Shown piece after piece: positions 23,212-32,237 of a stretch of 64,000 bases of DNA (its first letter is position 1; each line of letters begins with the position of its first letter). Both the position numbers and the translations under genes were made by a program. Source of the DNA: Pseudoduganella plicata (GTDB taxonomy: Bacteria; Pseudomonadota; Gammaproteobacteria; Burkholderiales; Burkholderiaceae_D); assembly GCF_004421005.1 (NCBI RefSeq), contig NZ_CP038026.1:5766001-5830000 (forward strand), written 5' to 3'. The notes beneath the pieces are model-generated. The model worked only from the letters and a program-made list of their open reading frames with translations, made no database searches and was not told the origin of the DNA.

Positions 23212-25962
23212 ATGACGAATTCGCACCCCCGCGGCCTGCGTGCGCGCCTGTCCGCGCTGTACGGTTCGTCGATCTATGGCTCGCTGCTGGTGGTCGTGCT
23301 GGTCGGCCTCGTCATCCCCGCCATCGTTGGCAGCTATCTGCTGATCGGCGTACGCGAACACCAGGCCGCGCGCACGGCGCTGAACGAAGCACTGCAGCGC
23401 AATGCCGACATCCTGGCCCTCGGGATGCAGGAGTCGTTGTGGAACATGAACAGCGATTCGGCCCAGCTGCTGGCCGAATCCGTCATGCGCGACAGTGCCG
23501 TTGTGCAGGTGGCCGTGACGGGGCAGGGCAATACGCCATTCATTCACCTGACGTCGCCCGCCCGTCCGCTGGGCAGCGTCGTCCGGGCCGAGCGCGACGT
23601 CACGGTGCGGGGCGAACGCATCGGCCGCATCCTCGTCGAGATGGACGACGCGCGCAGCCGCCAGGAACTGCGCGGCAAGCAGCGCTCGTATATCTTCCTG
23701 CTGGCCACGCAGCTGGCCGTGTCGCTGGTGCTGATCATCCTGCTGCTGAACCGGCGCGTGATTCAGCCGCTGCGCAAGCTGATGCGCTTCTCCTACCGCC
23801 TGTCGCAGGGCGACTTCGACACGCGCCTGGACGTACGCGGCAGCGACGAGCTGGGGCGCCTGGCCAGCCAGCTGGAACAGACCCGCGCGGCCATCCGCCG
23901 GCTGTTCGAGGACGTGCGCCAGCGCGAGGAGCGCTTCCGCACCATCGTCACGCAGGTGCCCGGCGCGGTGTTCCGCTATCGCCCGGACGGCCCGATCGAA
24001 TTCGTCAGCGACGCCATCGAGGACATCTCCGGCTACACGGCGGCGCAGCTGATGCGCGGCACGACGCACGCGTGGGTCAACCTGATCACGCCGGAAGACC
24101 GGCGAGCGCAGCGCCAGGCGGTCAAGGACGCCATCGCCGAGAACCGGCCCTACGAATCGGAATACCGCATTGTCGATACCACCGGCACGCAGCGCTGGGT
24201 ACAGGAAGTGGGCCAGCCGCAGATCCCGGCCGATGGCGCGACGCCGTGGGTGGACGGCATCCTGTCCGATATCAGCGAGCGCAAGGACAACGAGATGCGC
24301 ATCGAGGCGCTGCTGGCCGAGCAGAGCGCAATCCTGGATAACGTGATGTTCGGCGTCAGCTTCGTGCGCCAGCGCCGCATCATGTCCGTCAACCGCCGCT
24401 GCGAGGAGCTGTTCGGCTACGGTCCCGGCGAGATGGTGGGCCAGTCCACCGAAATCTTCTTTCCCACCGATGCCGCGTTCGAGACGGCCGGTGCGCGCCA
24501 ATATTCCACGCTGGGCCAGGGCGGCTATTTCAGCGAGGAACGCCAGTACCGGCGCCGCGACGGCAGCCTGTTCTGGTGCCTCGTCAGCGGCTGCGCGCTG
24601 GACCGCAACCGGCCGAACGAAGGCAGCATCTGGGTCTATGCCGACATCACCGAGCGCAAGGAGGCGGCGCAAAAGCTCGACCACATGGCGCACCATGACC
24701 CGCTGACGCAGTTGCCGAACCGCGCGCTGTTCAACGACCGGCTGCAGCACGCCATCGACCGCGCGGCGCGGGCGGGCGACGCACTGGCATTGCTGTTCAT
24801 CGACCTGGACCGCTTCAAGACCGTCAACGACACGCTCGGTCACCACATCGGCGACGAGCTGCTCACGCAGGTGGCGCGCGCGCTGGCGGGCAAGCTGCGC
24901 GAGGGCGACACGCTGGCCCGTCTCGGCGGCGACGAATTCGTCGTGCTGCTGGAGGATGTCGAGGGCCAGTACGGCGCCACGCTGGTGGCCGCCAAGCTGG
25001 TGGCCATGTTCGAGCAACCGTTTCTCGTGGCCGGCCACGAGCTCTTCGTCACGTGCAGCGTGGGCGTCAGCCTGTACCCGAACGACGCCGCCGACCTGAA
25101 CATGCTGATCCGCAATGCCGACGTGGCGATGTACCAGGCCAAGGCGCGCGGGCGCAACGGCTACTGCTTCTATGCGCCGGAAATGAGCGGCGAAGGTGTC
25201 GCGCGGCTGCAGCTGGAAACCTACCTGCGCCGCTCGATCGAGAAGAACGAGATCTTCCTGCACTACCAGCCGCAGGTGGAGATCGACACGGGCCGCCTGA
25301 TCGGCGTGGAAGCGCTGGTGCGCTGGAACCATCCGCAGCTGGGTCTCGTGCCGCCGGCGCGTTTCATTCCGCTGGCCGAGGACACGGGCTTCATCAACCA
25401 GCTGGGCCAGTGGGTGCTGTACGAGGCGTGCCGGCAGATGGTGCGCTGGCAGGAGGCCGGCCTGACGGTGCCGAAGATCGCCGTCAACCTGTCCGTGCGC
25501 CAGTTCGAGCGCGGCACGATCGGCGACATGGTGCGCGGGATCCTGCGCGAGACGGGGCTGGCGCCGCAGCGGCTGCAGCTGGAGGTGACGGAGTCCGTCA
25601 TCATGAATACGGGCGACGCGCTGGCCTTCATCAACGACCTGCATGCGATCGGCGTCAGCCTGGCCATCGACGATTTCGGCACGGGCTACTCGTCGCTCGC
25701 GTACCTGAAGCAGATGCCCGTGCAGACGTTGAAGATCGACCGTTCGTTCATCAAGGATATCTCGACGGACGTCAACGACGAGGCCATCGCCATCGCCATC
25801 ATCCAGCTGGGCAAGAGCATGAACCTGTCCGTCATCGCCGAAGGCGTGGAGACGGACCAGCAGGCCGCCTTCCTGCGGCGCCACGGCTGCAACCACGCGC
25901 AGGGCTATCTGTACAGCCGCCCCGTGGCGCCGGACGAGCTGCTGCTACGCTGGAATGACTGA
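23212..25962 (+). CDS. membrane-bound PAS-GGDEF-EAL cyclic-di-GMP protein
   Basis: A 916-residue inner-membrane signalling protein that may make or break cyclic di-GMP. Order: transmembrane segment (about 24-47), periplasmic region, second transmembrane segment (about 155-178), HAMP linker, two PAS domains (about 245-370 and 370-500), a GGDEF domain with an intact RLGGDEF active site, and an EAL domain with VEALVRW, a conserved NLSVRQF and DDFGTGYSS. Both catalytic signatures look intact. ATG 23212 was preferred over 23140 because it places charged residues directly before the first membrane helix, but neither has a good ribosome binding site. Its last 8 nt overlap the next gene. Confidence 0.9.
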   Translation: MTNSHPRGLRARLSALYGSSIYGSLLVVVLVGLVIPAIVGSYLLIGVREHQAARTALNEALQRNADILALGMQESLWNMNSDSAQLLAESVMRDSAVVQVAVTGQGNTPFIHLTSPARPLGSVVRAERDVTVRGERIGRILVEMDDARSRQELRGKQRSYIFLLATQLAVSLVLIILLLNRRVIQPLRKLMRFSYRLSQGDFDTRLDVRGSDELGRLASQLEQTRAAIRRLFEDVRQREERFRTIVTQVPGAVFRYRPDGPIEFVSDAIEDISGYTAAQLMRGTTHAWVNLITPEDRRAQRQAVKDAIAENRPYESEYRIVDTTGTQRWVQEVGQPQIPADGATPWVDGILSDISERKDNEMRIEALLAEQSAILDNVMFGVSFVRQRRIMSVNRRCEELFGYGPGEMVGQSTEIFFPTDAAFETAGARQYSTLGQGGYFSEERQYRRRDGSLFWCLVSGCALDRNRPNEGSIWVYADITERKEAAQKLDHMAHHDPLTQLPNRALFNDRLQHAIDRAARAGDALALLFIDLDRFKTVNDTLGHHIGDELLTQVARALAGKLREGDTLARLGGDEFVVLLEDVEGQYGATLVAAKLVAMFEQPFLVAGHELFVTCSVGVSLYPNDAADLNMLIRNADVAMYQAKARGRNGYCFYAPEMSGEGVARLQLETYLRRSIEKNEIFLHYQPQVEIDTGRLIGVEALVRWNHPQLGLVPPARFIPLAEDTGFINQLGQWVLYEACRQMVRWQEAGLTVPKIAVNLSVRQFERGTIGDMVRGILRETGLAPQRLQLEVTESVIMNTGDALAFINDLHAIGVSLAIDDFGTGYSSLAYLKQMPVQTLKIDRSFIKDISTDVNDEAIAIAIIQLGKSMNLSVIAEGVETDQQAAFLRRHGCNHAQGYLYSRPVAPDELLLRWND

Positions 25963-28264
25963 GGGAGCGCCTGTGCCGGCAGCAAAGACACCGTCGCGGC
26001 GCCGCTTCCTGCTGAGCGGTGCCGGCCTGGCCGGCGCGCTGCTGGTGGGCTGGGGCGTGGCGCCGCCGCGCCAGCGCCTGGAGGGAAGCGCGCCGCTGGT
26101 GCTTGGCGACGGCACCGTTGCATTGAATGGCTGGGTCGCCATCGCGCCCGACAACACCGTCTCGATCGTCGTACCCCGGGCCGAGATGGGGCAGGGCGTG
26201 CACACCGCGCTGCCGCTGCTGGTGGCCGAGGAACTGGACGTGCCGCTGGCCGCCGTGCGCATCGTCCAGGCGCCGCTCGACAGGATCTACGCCAACGTCG
26301 CGGTGATGCGCGAGAACCTGCCGTTCCACCCGGACGATGCGGGCTACACGCGGGCGGCGGCGCAATGGGCGCTGGCGAAGGTGGGCCGCGAACTGGGGAT
26401 CAACCTGACGGGCGGCTCGTCCAGCATCAAGGATGCGTGGCTGCCCATGCGCGAGGCCGGCGCCACCGCGCGCGGCCTGCTGATTGCGGCGGCGGCACGG
26501 TTATGGAAGGTGGCGCCGGCGTCGGTGCGCACGGCGGATGGTTACTGTTTCCACGACGGCAGCGGGCGCCGGGCCAGCTTCGGCAGCCTGGCGCCCGCCG
26601 CCGCACATGAGACGCCGTATGAAGTGCCCCTGAAGGACCGTCATCAGTTCCGCCTGATCGGGCGCAGCACGCCGCGACGCGACGCCCGCATCAAGGCCGA
26701 CGGCACGGCCAGATTCGGCATCGACGCGCGCCCGGAAGGCATGGTCTATGCGGCACTGCGGATGGCGCCGATGATCGGCGGCAGCATCGGCGGGATCAAC
26801 CCGGCCAGCGTGCTGGCGCTGCCCGGTGTCCTCAGCGTGATCGATTTCACGGGCGCACTGGAAGGGCAGACGGGCGCGCAGGCCGGGGTGGCGGTCGTCG
26901 CGCGCACGTACTGGCAGGCCACGCAGGCTGCGGCCGCGCTGCCGATCCGCTGGCTACCCGGGCCACACGAAACGCTGTCCACCGCGCGGCTGTTCGGCGA
27001 GTTGCAGGCGGCGCTGGACGGCGACGACGGCCACGTCTATCACGACCGTGGCGACGTGACGGCGATTGCCGCCGGCGCGCGCAGCGTCCGTGCCGAGTAC
27101 CGGGCGCCGTTACTGGCCCACGCGGCCATGGAGCCCGTCAACTGCACGGCGCAGGTGGATGGCGGCAAGGTGCGCCTGTGGCTGTCCACGCAGGCGCCCA
27201 GCATTGCGGTCGACATCGCGGCCCGCGTGGGAGGAGTGGATGCGGCCGACGTCGAGCTGCATGAACACCTGCTGGGCGGCGGTTTCGGGCGCCGGCTGGA
27301 AGGCGACATGGTGGCGCAGGCCGTTGCCATCGCGCGCCAGTGCCAGGGCCGCCCCGTGCAGGTGATCTGGTCGCGCGAGGACGACATTCGTCACGATGTC
27401 TACCGGCCCGCCGCGCTGGCGCGCTTCGTTGCCACGCTGGATGGGGCGGGCACCATCCTGTCGTGGGACTGCCGGGCCGCCAGCGGCGCGCTCGGCCACC
27501 AGTTCGTGCGGCGCAACCTGGGCCTGCCCGTGGCAGGGCCGGACAAGACGACCGTCGAGGGCGTGTACGACATGCAGTACGAGATCCCGCACCAGCGCAT
27601 CGCCCACGTGGCCGTGGACACCCCCGTCCCGCTGGGGAACTGGCGCTCGGTGGGCCACTCGCAGAACGCGTTCTTCAAGGAGAGCTTTGTCGACGAGATG
27701 GCGCATGCGGGCGGCCTGGACCCGGTGGCGCTGCGCCGCGCCATGCTGTTGAAGCATCCGCGCGAACTGGCTGTGCTGAATGCCGCGGTGGCGCGGGCGG
27801 GCCAGCCGCCGGCGGGACGGGCCCACGGCGTGGCACTGCACACCAGCTTCGGTTCGGTCGTGGCGCAGGTGGCGGAGGTGTCGGTGGAACAGGGCGAGAT
27901 CCGCGTACATCGCGTCGTCTGCGCAATCGACTGCGGCCTTGTCGTCACGCCGAACCTGGTGGCGCAGCAGATGGAATCGGCGGTGCTGTTCGGCCTGTCG
28001 GCCGCGCTGGGCGGCGAGATCACGATCAAGGATGGCCAGGTCGAGCAGGGCAATTTCAACGACTACCCGGTGCTGCGCATGCACCAGGCGCCGATCGTGG
28101 AAACCGTCATCGGCATGTCCGCCGAGCCGCCCGAAGGCGCCGGCGAACCCGGCGTGCCGCCCATCGCGCCGGCGGTGGCTAACGCGGTCTTCAAGCTGAC
28201 GGGCCAGCGGCTGCGCAGCCTGCCGCTGCGGCTGGGGCCGCAGGGGCCTGTCCCCGGTAAGTGA
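25955..28264 (+). CDS. xanthine dehydrogenase-family molybdenum hydroxylase, large subunit (IorB-like), Tat-exported
   Basis: A 769-residue molybdopterin-binding subunit related to isoquinoline 1-oxidoreductase beta chain and periplasmic aldehyde dehydrogenases. It has a Tat signal (SRRRFLLSG plus hydrophobic stretch), the cofactor-binding region EMGQGVHTALPLLVAEELD, HLLGGGFGRRLEGD in the middle, and GAGEPGVPP with the catalytic Glu near the C-terminus. The 2Fe-2S partner subunit normally encoded next to it is missing. It overlaps the GGDEF-EAL gene by 8 nt, which suggests translational coupling. The last codons run into a GGGG-CCTGTCCCC element, so its C-terminus may have been altered by repeat insertion. 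Confidence 0.87.
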   Translation: MTEGAPVPAAKTPSRRRFLLSGAGLAGALLVGWGVAPPRQRLEGSAPLVLGDGTVALNGWVAIAPDNTVSIVVPRAEMGQGVHTALPLLVAEELDVPLAAVRIVQAPLDRIYANVAVMRENLPFHPDDAGYTRAAAQWALAKVGRELGINLTGGSSSIKDAWLPMREAGATARGLLIAAAARLWKVAPASVRTADGYCFHDGSGRRASFGSLAPAAAHETPYEVPLKDRHQFRLIGRSTPRRDARIKADGTARFGIDARPEGMVYAALRMAPMIGGSIGGINPASVLALPGVLSVIDFTGALEGQTGAQAGVAVVARTYWQATQAAAALPIRWLPGPHETLSTARLFGELQAALDGDDGHVYHDRGDVTAIAAGARSVRAEYRAPLLAHAAMEPVNCTAQVDGGKVRLWLSTQAPSIAVDIAARVGGVDAADVELHEHLLGGGFGRRLEGDMVAQAVAIARQCQGRPVQVIWSREDDIRHDVYRPAALARFVATLDGAGTILSWDCRAASGALGHQFVRRNLGLPVAGPDKTTVEGVYDMQYEIPHQRIAHVAVDTPVPLGNWRSVGHSQNAFFKESFVDEMAHAGGLDPVALRRAMLLKHPRELAVLNAAVARAGQPPAGRAHGVALHTSFGSVVAQVAEVSVEQGEIRVHRVVCAIDCGLVVTPNLVAQQMESAVLFGLSAALGGEITIKDGQVEQGNFNDYPVLRMHQAPIVETVIGMSAEPPEGAGEPGVPPIAPAVANAVFKLTGQRLRSLPLRLGPQGPVPGK

Positions 28265-28289
28265 CGTCCCAAGCGCTCGCCGGCGGCCT

Positions 28290-28402
28290 GGGGTCTGTCC
28301 CCGGTTTTTGCCGGCGTCGTCACGAAAACGTCAAAAACCGGGGCCGGTCCCCTGGCCAAGCCGCCGATTGTCAGCGCAGCCAACACCTACCGGGGACAGA
28401 CG
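28290..28402. repeat. composite palindromic repeat after the molybdenum hydroxylase gene
   Basis: GGGGTCTGTCCCCGGTTTTT (28290-28309) pairs with its near-complement at 28332-28352 with three mismatches. A third related unit, ACCGGGGACAGAC, lies near 28389-28401, and the end of the upstream gene holds another CCTGTCCCCGG (around 28248-28258). The block separates convergent genes. Confidence 0.75.
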
Positions 28403-28413
28403 CCAGAAACGCA

Positions 28414-28848
28414 TCACTGCACCACATACCCCGAAACCCGCCAGCTCCCATCCTGCTCCCGTGCCGGCGTCACCGTTTCGACAGCCTGCTCCTTGTTGGC
28501 AAAGCGTGTCGTGTACTGGATGACGACATACTGCCCATCGGGCGCGCCGGGCAGGGCGGTGTGGTAGGTGGCCGACTTCAACGCCCGGTCCGACGCGCTG
28601 CCGAGCGGTGTACGGGCCTGGCGCAATGCCGCTTCGAATTGCGCCTGCGGCACGGTGCTGCGCAGCGACGCGGCGGCGTCGCGCCACGTACCCGCGTAGT
28701 TGCCCGCATCGAGCTGCGCCAGCCAGCGTTCCGCCGCTTCCTGGGCATCCGTCACGGACTCGGGCTCCTGGGCCCAGGCAGGGCCGCCGATGGCGGCCGC
28801 CAGCATGGTTGCAACGATGAATCGGAACGGCAGCGCGACTGGTTTCAT
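28414..28848 (-). CDS. DUF4019 family exported protein
   Basis: A 144-residue secreted or periplasmic protein with a Sec signal peptide (up to about GGPAWAQE). The rest matches the DUF4019 pattern: AERWLAQLDAGNYAGTWRDAA, then a YVVIQYTTRFANKEQAVETV core and a final DGSWRVSGYVVQ. This fold recalls NTF2-like accessory domains; function is unknown. It appears monocistronic and faces the molybdenum hydroxylase gene across a repeat block. Confidence 0.82.
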   Translation of the reverse strand: MKPVALPFRFIVATMLAAAIGGPAWAQEPESVTDAQEAAERWLAQLDAGNYAGTWRDAAASLRSTVPQAQFEAALRQARTPLGSASDRALKSATYHTALPGAPDGQYVVIQYTTRFANKEQAVETVTPAREQDGSWRVSGYVVQ

Positions 28849-29102
28849 GATTGCCTCTGCGGGAAAGTTGTCGGGCCGACCAGTTTAACAGGGCGGCCTC
28901 GCGAAAATACGTTAATTGTCACGCAGGGCGGCGCAGCACTGATGCCGCTTCGTTTCGCAACGGTTCTCGAACGCCGTTCGACGCACAACGGACTTGCCGC
29001 TGCTGGCGTCCCCTTGCCGTGGAAGCGGCGTTGCCACTGAATCGACAGCGATGGCGTGCCTATGCGACCATGGCTGTCCGATCAACCGTGCGAAGGATCA
29101 GC

Positions 29103-29669
29103 ATGAGTCCGACTATCGCCCAGCGCGGCGTACTGCGCGCCATGGCGGCCGGCTTCGTTATGTCGGTGGTGGCCCTTGTCCTGAGCGCCCTGGTCCGGCC
29201 CTCCAATGCCTTGCCCGGTATGCCGTACAGCCATCTGCAAGTCCTTGCCCTGGCCAGCCTGGCGCCAACGGTCACGCTGGCGGCCTGCATCGCACGCCTG
29301 GCGGCGCACAGGTTCCACACGCCCGAGGACCTCGACGGCAGTGGCCTGACCGCCGGCACGGCCACGGCAAAACTGCTGCAGGCGCAGTTGCAGAACACGC
29401 TAGAGCAGCTCGTTCTGGCGTTGCCGGTGTATGCGGCCTGCGTCGCGCTCGGGCCGGCGTATTGCCGCAATCCGGTGCTGGCTGCGTCCGTGCTGTTCTT
29501 TTGTGGCCGCTTGCTGTTCTTCGCGGGCTATCGCCGCGGCGCAGCGGGCCGCGCGTTCGGCTTTGCGCTGACGTTCTACCCGACCGTGGTGTTGTTGGCC
29601 GGCATGATCATTCATGCCGCGCTTGCGGCGGCGGGCATCATTGCCGGGCCGGCGGGAAATAGCCGATGA
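29103..29669 (+). CDS. MAPEG-family membrane protein
   Basis: A 188-residue integral membrane protein with four hydrophobic segments and MAPEG-like features, including QAQLQNTLEQLVLALPVYA and the GRLLFFAGYRRGAAGRAFGF segment typical of the family. Eukaryotic MAPEG proteins act on eicosanoids and glutathione; the bacterial ones are mostly uncharacterised. ATG 29103 has AAGGA upstream; the frame is open further upstream without a convincing start. Its stop overlaps the region where the next gene could begin. Confidence 0.8.
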   Translation: MSPTIAQRGVLRAMAAGFVMSVVALVLSALVRPSNALPGMPYSHLQVLALASLAPTVTLAACIARLAAHRFHTPEDLDGSGLTAGTATAKLLQAQLQNTLEQLVLALPVYAACVALGPAYCRNPVLAASVLFFCGRLLFFAGYRRGAAGRAFGFALTFYPTVVLLAGMIIHAALAAAGIIAGPAGNSR

Positions 29670-29728
29670 GTGAGCGGCGCTCAGCGGGTTGCGATTACAA
29701 TGGCAGCAACGAAACTGACAGGTCGACG

Positions 29729-30124
29729 ATGCCGAAAATCGCCTTCGCTACACTGATGCGCCTGGCCCAGGCGTCCGTTGCCGTCTCGGCGCCCTGCAGC
29801 TGCAACAAGGTATCGCTTGCGGCGTGGAGCGCGTTGCCGATGACCTTAAACCTCGACCGCTTCGAGGAGATCGGCGTGCTGTTCGACGATCCCTACGACG
29901 AGCCGACATTTGCCGAGTATCATCCGGACGGCACGCGCTACGAAAGCGACGACGCGCCGATCGCGCCCGGGTACTACCCCTACAACCGCTGCACCGTGGC
30001 ACGCTGCCTGGACTGCGACCGGCATTACCTGCGCTACAACGAGGCGGGCGGCTATTTCACGGAACTGCGCATGCGCGCCTTGCAGCCGGGGCTGGTCGTC
30101 GATAGGGCCGCACCCCGAGAATAG
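29729..30124 (+). CDS. hypothetical protein with CxC and CxxC pairs (131 aa)
   Basis: Starts MPKIAFATLMRLAQASV and carries PCSCNK near residue 23 and ARCLDCDRHYLRYNEAGGYF near residue 100, so it may bind zinc or another metal through four cysteines. I do not recognise the family. The frame could also begin at ATG 29666, overlapping the MAPEG gene (ATGA), which would add 21 residues of unconvincing sequence. It lies in the same direction as the MAPEG gene and the 114-residue protein that follows. Confidence 0.65.
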   Translation: MPKIAFATLMRLAQASVAVSAPCSCNKVSLAAWSALPMTLNLDRFEEIGVLFDDPYDEPTFAEYHPDGTRYESDDAPIAPGYYPYNRCTVARCLDCDRHYLRYNEAGGYFTELRMRALQPGLVVDRAAPRE

Positions 30125-30153
30125 CCGACGCGCCCGCCCGGCAGAGTGTGTGC

Positions 30154-30498
30154 ATGGCCGCCCCCGACAAATACCCCAGCACGCCCGACGGCCGCTACTT
30201 TGTCGTGCGCGGACGTCTCTGGCGCACCAGCAATCCGGCGCTGCCGGAAGCGTTGCGGCAACAGCTGGTCGATGAACTGATGGGGGCGCGGCGCCAGGTC
30301 GGCGTTGCAAAGAAGGCGGGAGATGCGACGGCCGAGCGTACGGCCCGCGCCGCCGTGGACCGGGCCAAGCGCGCGCTGGGCGAACGGGGCGCCGTGTGGT
30401 GGACCGACGGCGCGCCCGATTTCAACCGGCGCATGGTGGCCAATACGCCGTATGCCGACTGGTATGCGGCGATCAAGGACGAAGAGACGGCAGACTAG
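30154..30498 (+). CDS. conserved hypothetical protein (114 aa)
   Basis: A charged cytoplasmic protein starting MAAPDKYPSTPDGRYFVVRG and containing RLWRTSNPALPE, an Ala/Arg-rich helix with many RTARAAVDRAKRALGERG-type residues, and the ending NTPYADWYAAIKDEE. I recognise the pattern as a widespread short protein of Burkholderiales and relatives without known function. A GTG two codons upstream is an alternative start. It ends 4 nt inside the convergent thioredoxin-like gene. Confidence 0.75.
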   Translation: MAAPDKYPSTPDGRYFVVRGRLWRTSNPALPEALRQQLVDELMGARRQVGVAKKAGDATAERTARAAVDRAKRALGERGAVWWTDGAPDFNRRMVANTPYADWYAAIKDEETAD

Positions 30499-30914
30499 GC
30501 GCCAACCAGCCGGCGCAGGTTGCACTCCTGCTGCCACTGGCGCCGCTCCGCCGTGCTGGCCGCCAGGCGTTGCAGCTCCGCTTCGTCGGTGCCGGCAATG
30601 GTTTCAATGAGGCGGTGCGCCACGTTCGGGTCGGGCACCATCGTGCCGAAGAACGCCACGGTCTCATGCTGCTGGATCAGCAGCGTGGGGAAGTTCTCCA
30701 CGTCCAGGTCGCCCACCAGGTCCGCATGGTCTTCGATATCGACCCACAGGAAGTACTTTTCCGGATGGCGGCGCGCCAGTTCCTCGAATGCGTTGCGGTA
30801 GCTGGCGCACGTGCCGCACCACGCCGCGCACAGGCAGGCAACGATCAGGTGCTGTTGCGCCAGCGCGGCGGCCACTTCGGCGCGGTTATCGGCTTGTAGG
30901 GTAATGCTGTGCAT
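30495..30914 (-). CDS. thioredoxin-fold protein
   Basis: A 139-residue cytoplasmic thioredoxin-like protein with the active site AAWCGTCASY (CGTC) near residue 35 and the cis-proline region VENFPTLLIQQ. It lacks a signal peptide. The CGTC tetrad differs from the usual CGPC of thioredoxin. The frame is open far upstream, but ATG 30914 is chosen because the thioredoxin fold begins there and a TACAAT hexamer lies exactly 6 nt upstream. No ribosome binding site is visible, consistent with a leaderless transcript. It is divergent from tsaB. Confidence 0.85.
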   Translation of the reverse strand: MHSITLQADNRAEVAAALAQQHLIVACLCAAWCGTCASYRNAFEELARRHPEKYFLWVDIEDHADLVGDLDVENFPTLLIQQHETVAFFGTMVPDPNVAHRLIETIAGTDEAELQRLAASTAERRQWQQECNLRRLVGA

Positions 30915-31005
30915 GCCGATATTGTACAGGGAACAGGGGCGTGCATCGGCCCGCGCCGGCCGCACCACGCTGGGCCGCGGCGCCCGGGCGAGGTAAAATA
31001 CGGGG
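30915..31005. promoter_or_regulatory. divergent trx-like/tsaB promoter region
   Basis: Two -10-like hexamers face outward: TACAAT on the minus strand (30926-30921) and TAAAAT on the plus strand (30994-30999). Each is followed by exactly 6 nt and then the ATG. Neither gene has a clear ribosome binding site of the usual spacing, although tsaB has GGGG directly before its ATG. Confidence 0.55.
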
Positions 31006-31752
31006 ATGTCTGCCGATCTCCACACCCACCCCACTATTATTGCCATCGAAACATCGTCCGAACTGGCCTCCTGTGCGCTGCTGCGGCAGGGGCGCGTCAC
31101 GTCGCGGGTGTCGTCCGGCGTGCGCACCCATTCGCAGGCCGTGCTGCCGATGATCCAGGAACTGCTGGCCGAGGCGGGCATCGCGCTGGCCGACTGCGAC
31201 GCGGTGGCCTACGGCGCCGGTCCGGGCTCGTTTACGGGCGTGCGTACGGCCTGCGGCATTGCGCAGGGACTGGGTTTTGGCGCCAGCAAGCCGCTGGTGC
31301 CGGTCGTGACGCTGGCGGCGATGGCGCTGGCGGCGCATGAAGCGAGCGGCGCGGACGACGTGCTGGCGGTGCTGGATGCGCGCATGAACGAAGTGTACTG
31401 GGCGCAGTACCGCTTCGACGGCGATCAGCCGGTCGAGACGCTGGCGCCGGCGCTGTCGGCACCGCAGGACGTGCAGCCGCAAGGCGCGCCGGCAGCCTGC
31501 GGCAACGGCTTCGCTGCCTATCTCGACGGTTTCGCTGCGGCCCCGTTCGCGGCCAACGCCGATGCCGCCGTGATGCCGCACGCGGCACAGATTGTCCGTC
31601 TGGCCGCCGCCGCGCTGGCGGCGGGGCAGGGCGTGCCGGCCGCCCAGGCGCAACCGCTGTACCTGCGCAACAAGGTGGCGTACACGAAGGCCGAGCGGGC
31701 CGAAATCAGGCAGGCCGAAATCGATGCGGCGCAGACGGGAACGGCGGCATGA
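31006..31752 (+). CDS. tsaB: tRNA threonylcarbamoyladenosine biosynthesis protein TsaB
   Basis: Partner and activator of TsaD in making the t6A37 modification of tRNA. The 248-residue ASKHA-fold protein shows IIAIETSSELASCALL at the N-terminus, THSQAVLPMIQELL and the GAGPGSFTGVRTACGIAQGL motif. The C-terminal Ala-rich extension is variable in the family. It heads an operon: its stop overlaps rimI (ATGA), which overlaps udg, which overlaps the DUF1853 gene. This tsaB-rimI pairing is common in Proteobacteria. Confidence 0.94.
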   Translation: MSADLHTHPTIIAIETSSELASCALLRQGRVTSRVSSGVRTHSQAVLPMIQELLAEAGIALADCDAVAYGAGPGSFTGVRTACGIAQGLGFGASKPLVPVVTLAAMALAAHEASGADDVLAVLDARMNEVYWAQYRFDGDQPVETLAPALSAPQDVQPQGAPAACGNGFAAYLDGFAAAPFAANADAAVMPHAAQIVRLAAAALAAGQGVPAAQAQPLYLRNKVAYTKAERAEIRQAEIDAAQTGTAA

Positions 31753-32237
31753 ACAACGGCATGAACAACGCGCCCGTATGGGACCTGGCCCGGCTGGTGT
31801 ATGAGCCGATGGCGCCCGGCGACCTGGAAGAAGTGGTCGCCATCGAGCAAAGTGTCTACCCGCACCCGTGGACGCGTACCAATTTTGCCGACTCGCTGAA
31901 GCACGGCTATCAGGCCTGGGTGCTGCGCAATGCGGCGCGCGAACTGATGGGCTATTTCCTCGTCATGGCTGTCGTCGACGAAGCGCACCTGCTCAATGTG
32001 GCGGTGGCATCGGCGTGGCAGGGCCAGGGCCTGGGCCGCTTCCTGCTGAATCAGTCCGTTGCCTGTGCGCGCGGCCTGGGCATGGCGTCGATGCTGCTGG
32101 AAGTGCGTCCGTCCAACGAGCGCGCGCTGCGCATCTACCGCCGCTACGGTTTCGCGGAAATCGGCCGGCGCAAGGGCTATTACCCGGCCGCCAACGGCGC
32201 CCGCGAGGATGCCATCGTCATGCGGATCGCGCTATGA
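31749..32237 (+). CDS. rimI: ribosomal protein S18 alanine N-acetyltransferase RimI
   Basis: A 162-residue GNAT-fold acetyltransferase, typically acting on the N-terminus of ribosomal protein S18. The acetyl-CoA loop is visible in SAWQGQGLGRFLL (about residues 88-100), with HLLNVAVAS before it and SNERALRIYRRYGFAEIGRRKGYY after it. The ATG at 31749 overlaps the tsaB stop by 4 nt; another ATG four codons later is possible. It is the second gene of the tsaB operon. Confidence 0.93.
   Translation: MNNGMNNAPVWDLARLVYEPMAPGDLEEVVAIEQSVYPHPWTRTNFADSLKHGYQAWVLRNAARELMGYFLVMAVVDEAHLLNVAVASAWQGQGLGRFLLNQSVACARGLGMASMLLEVRPSNERALRIYRRYGFAEIGRRKGYYPAANGAREDAIVMRIAL

Noticed and set aside
23095..25896. 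933-codon open frame opposite the GGDEF-EAL gene
   Set aside because: Mirror of a strongly conserved coding sequence; its composition is His/Arg/Gln-rich nonsense typical of antisense frames in GC-rich DNA.
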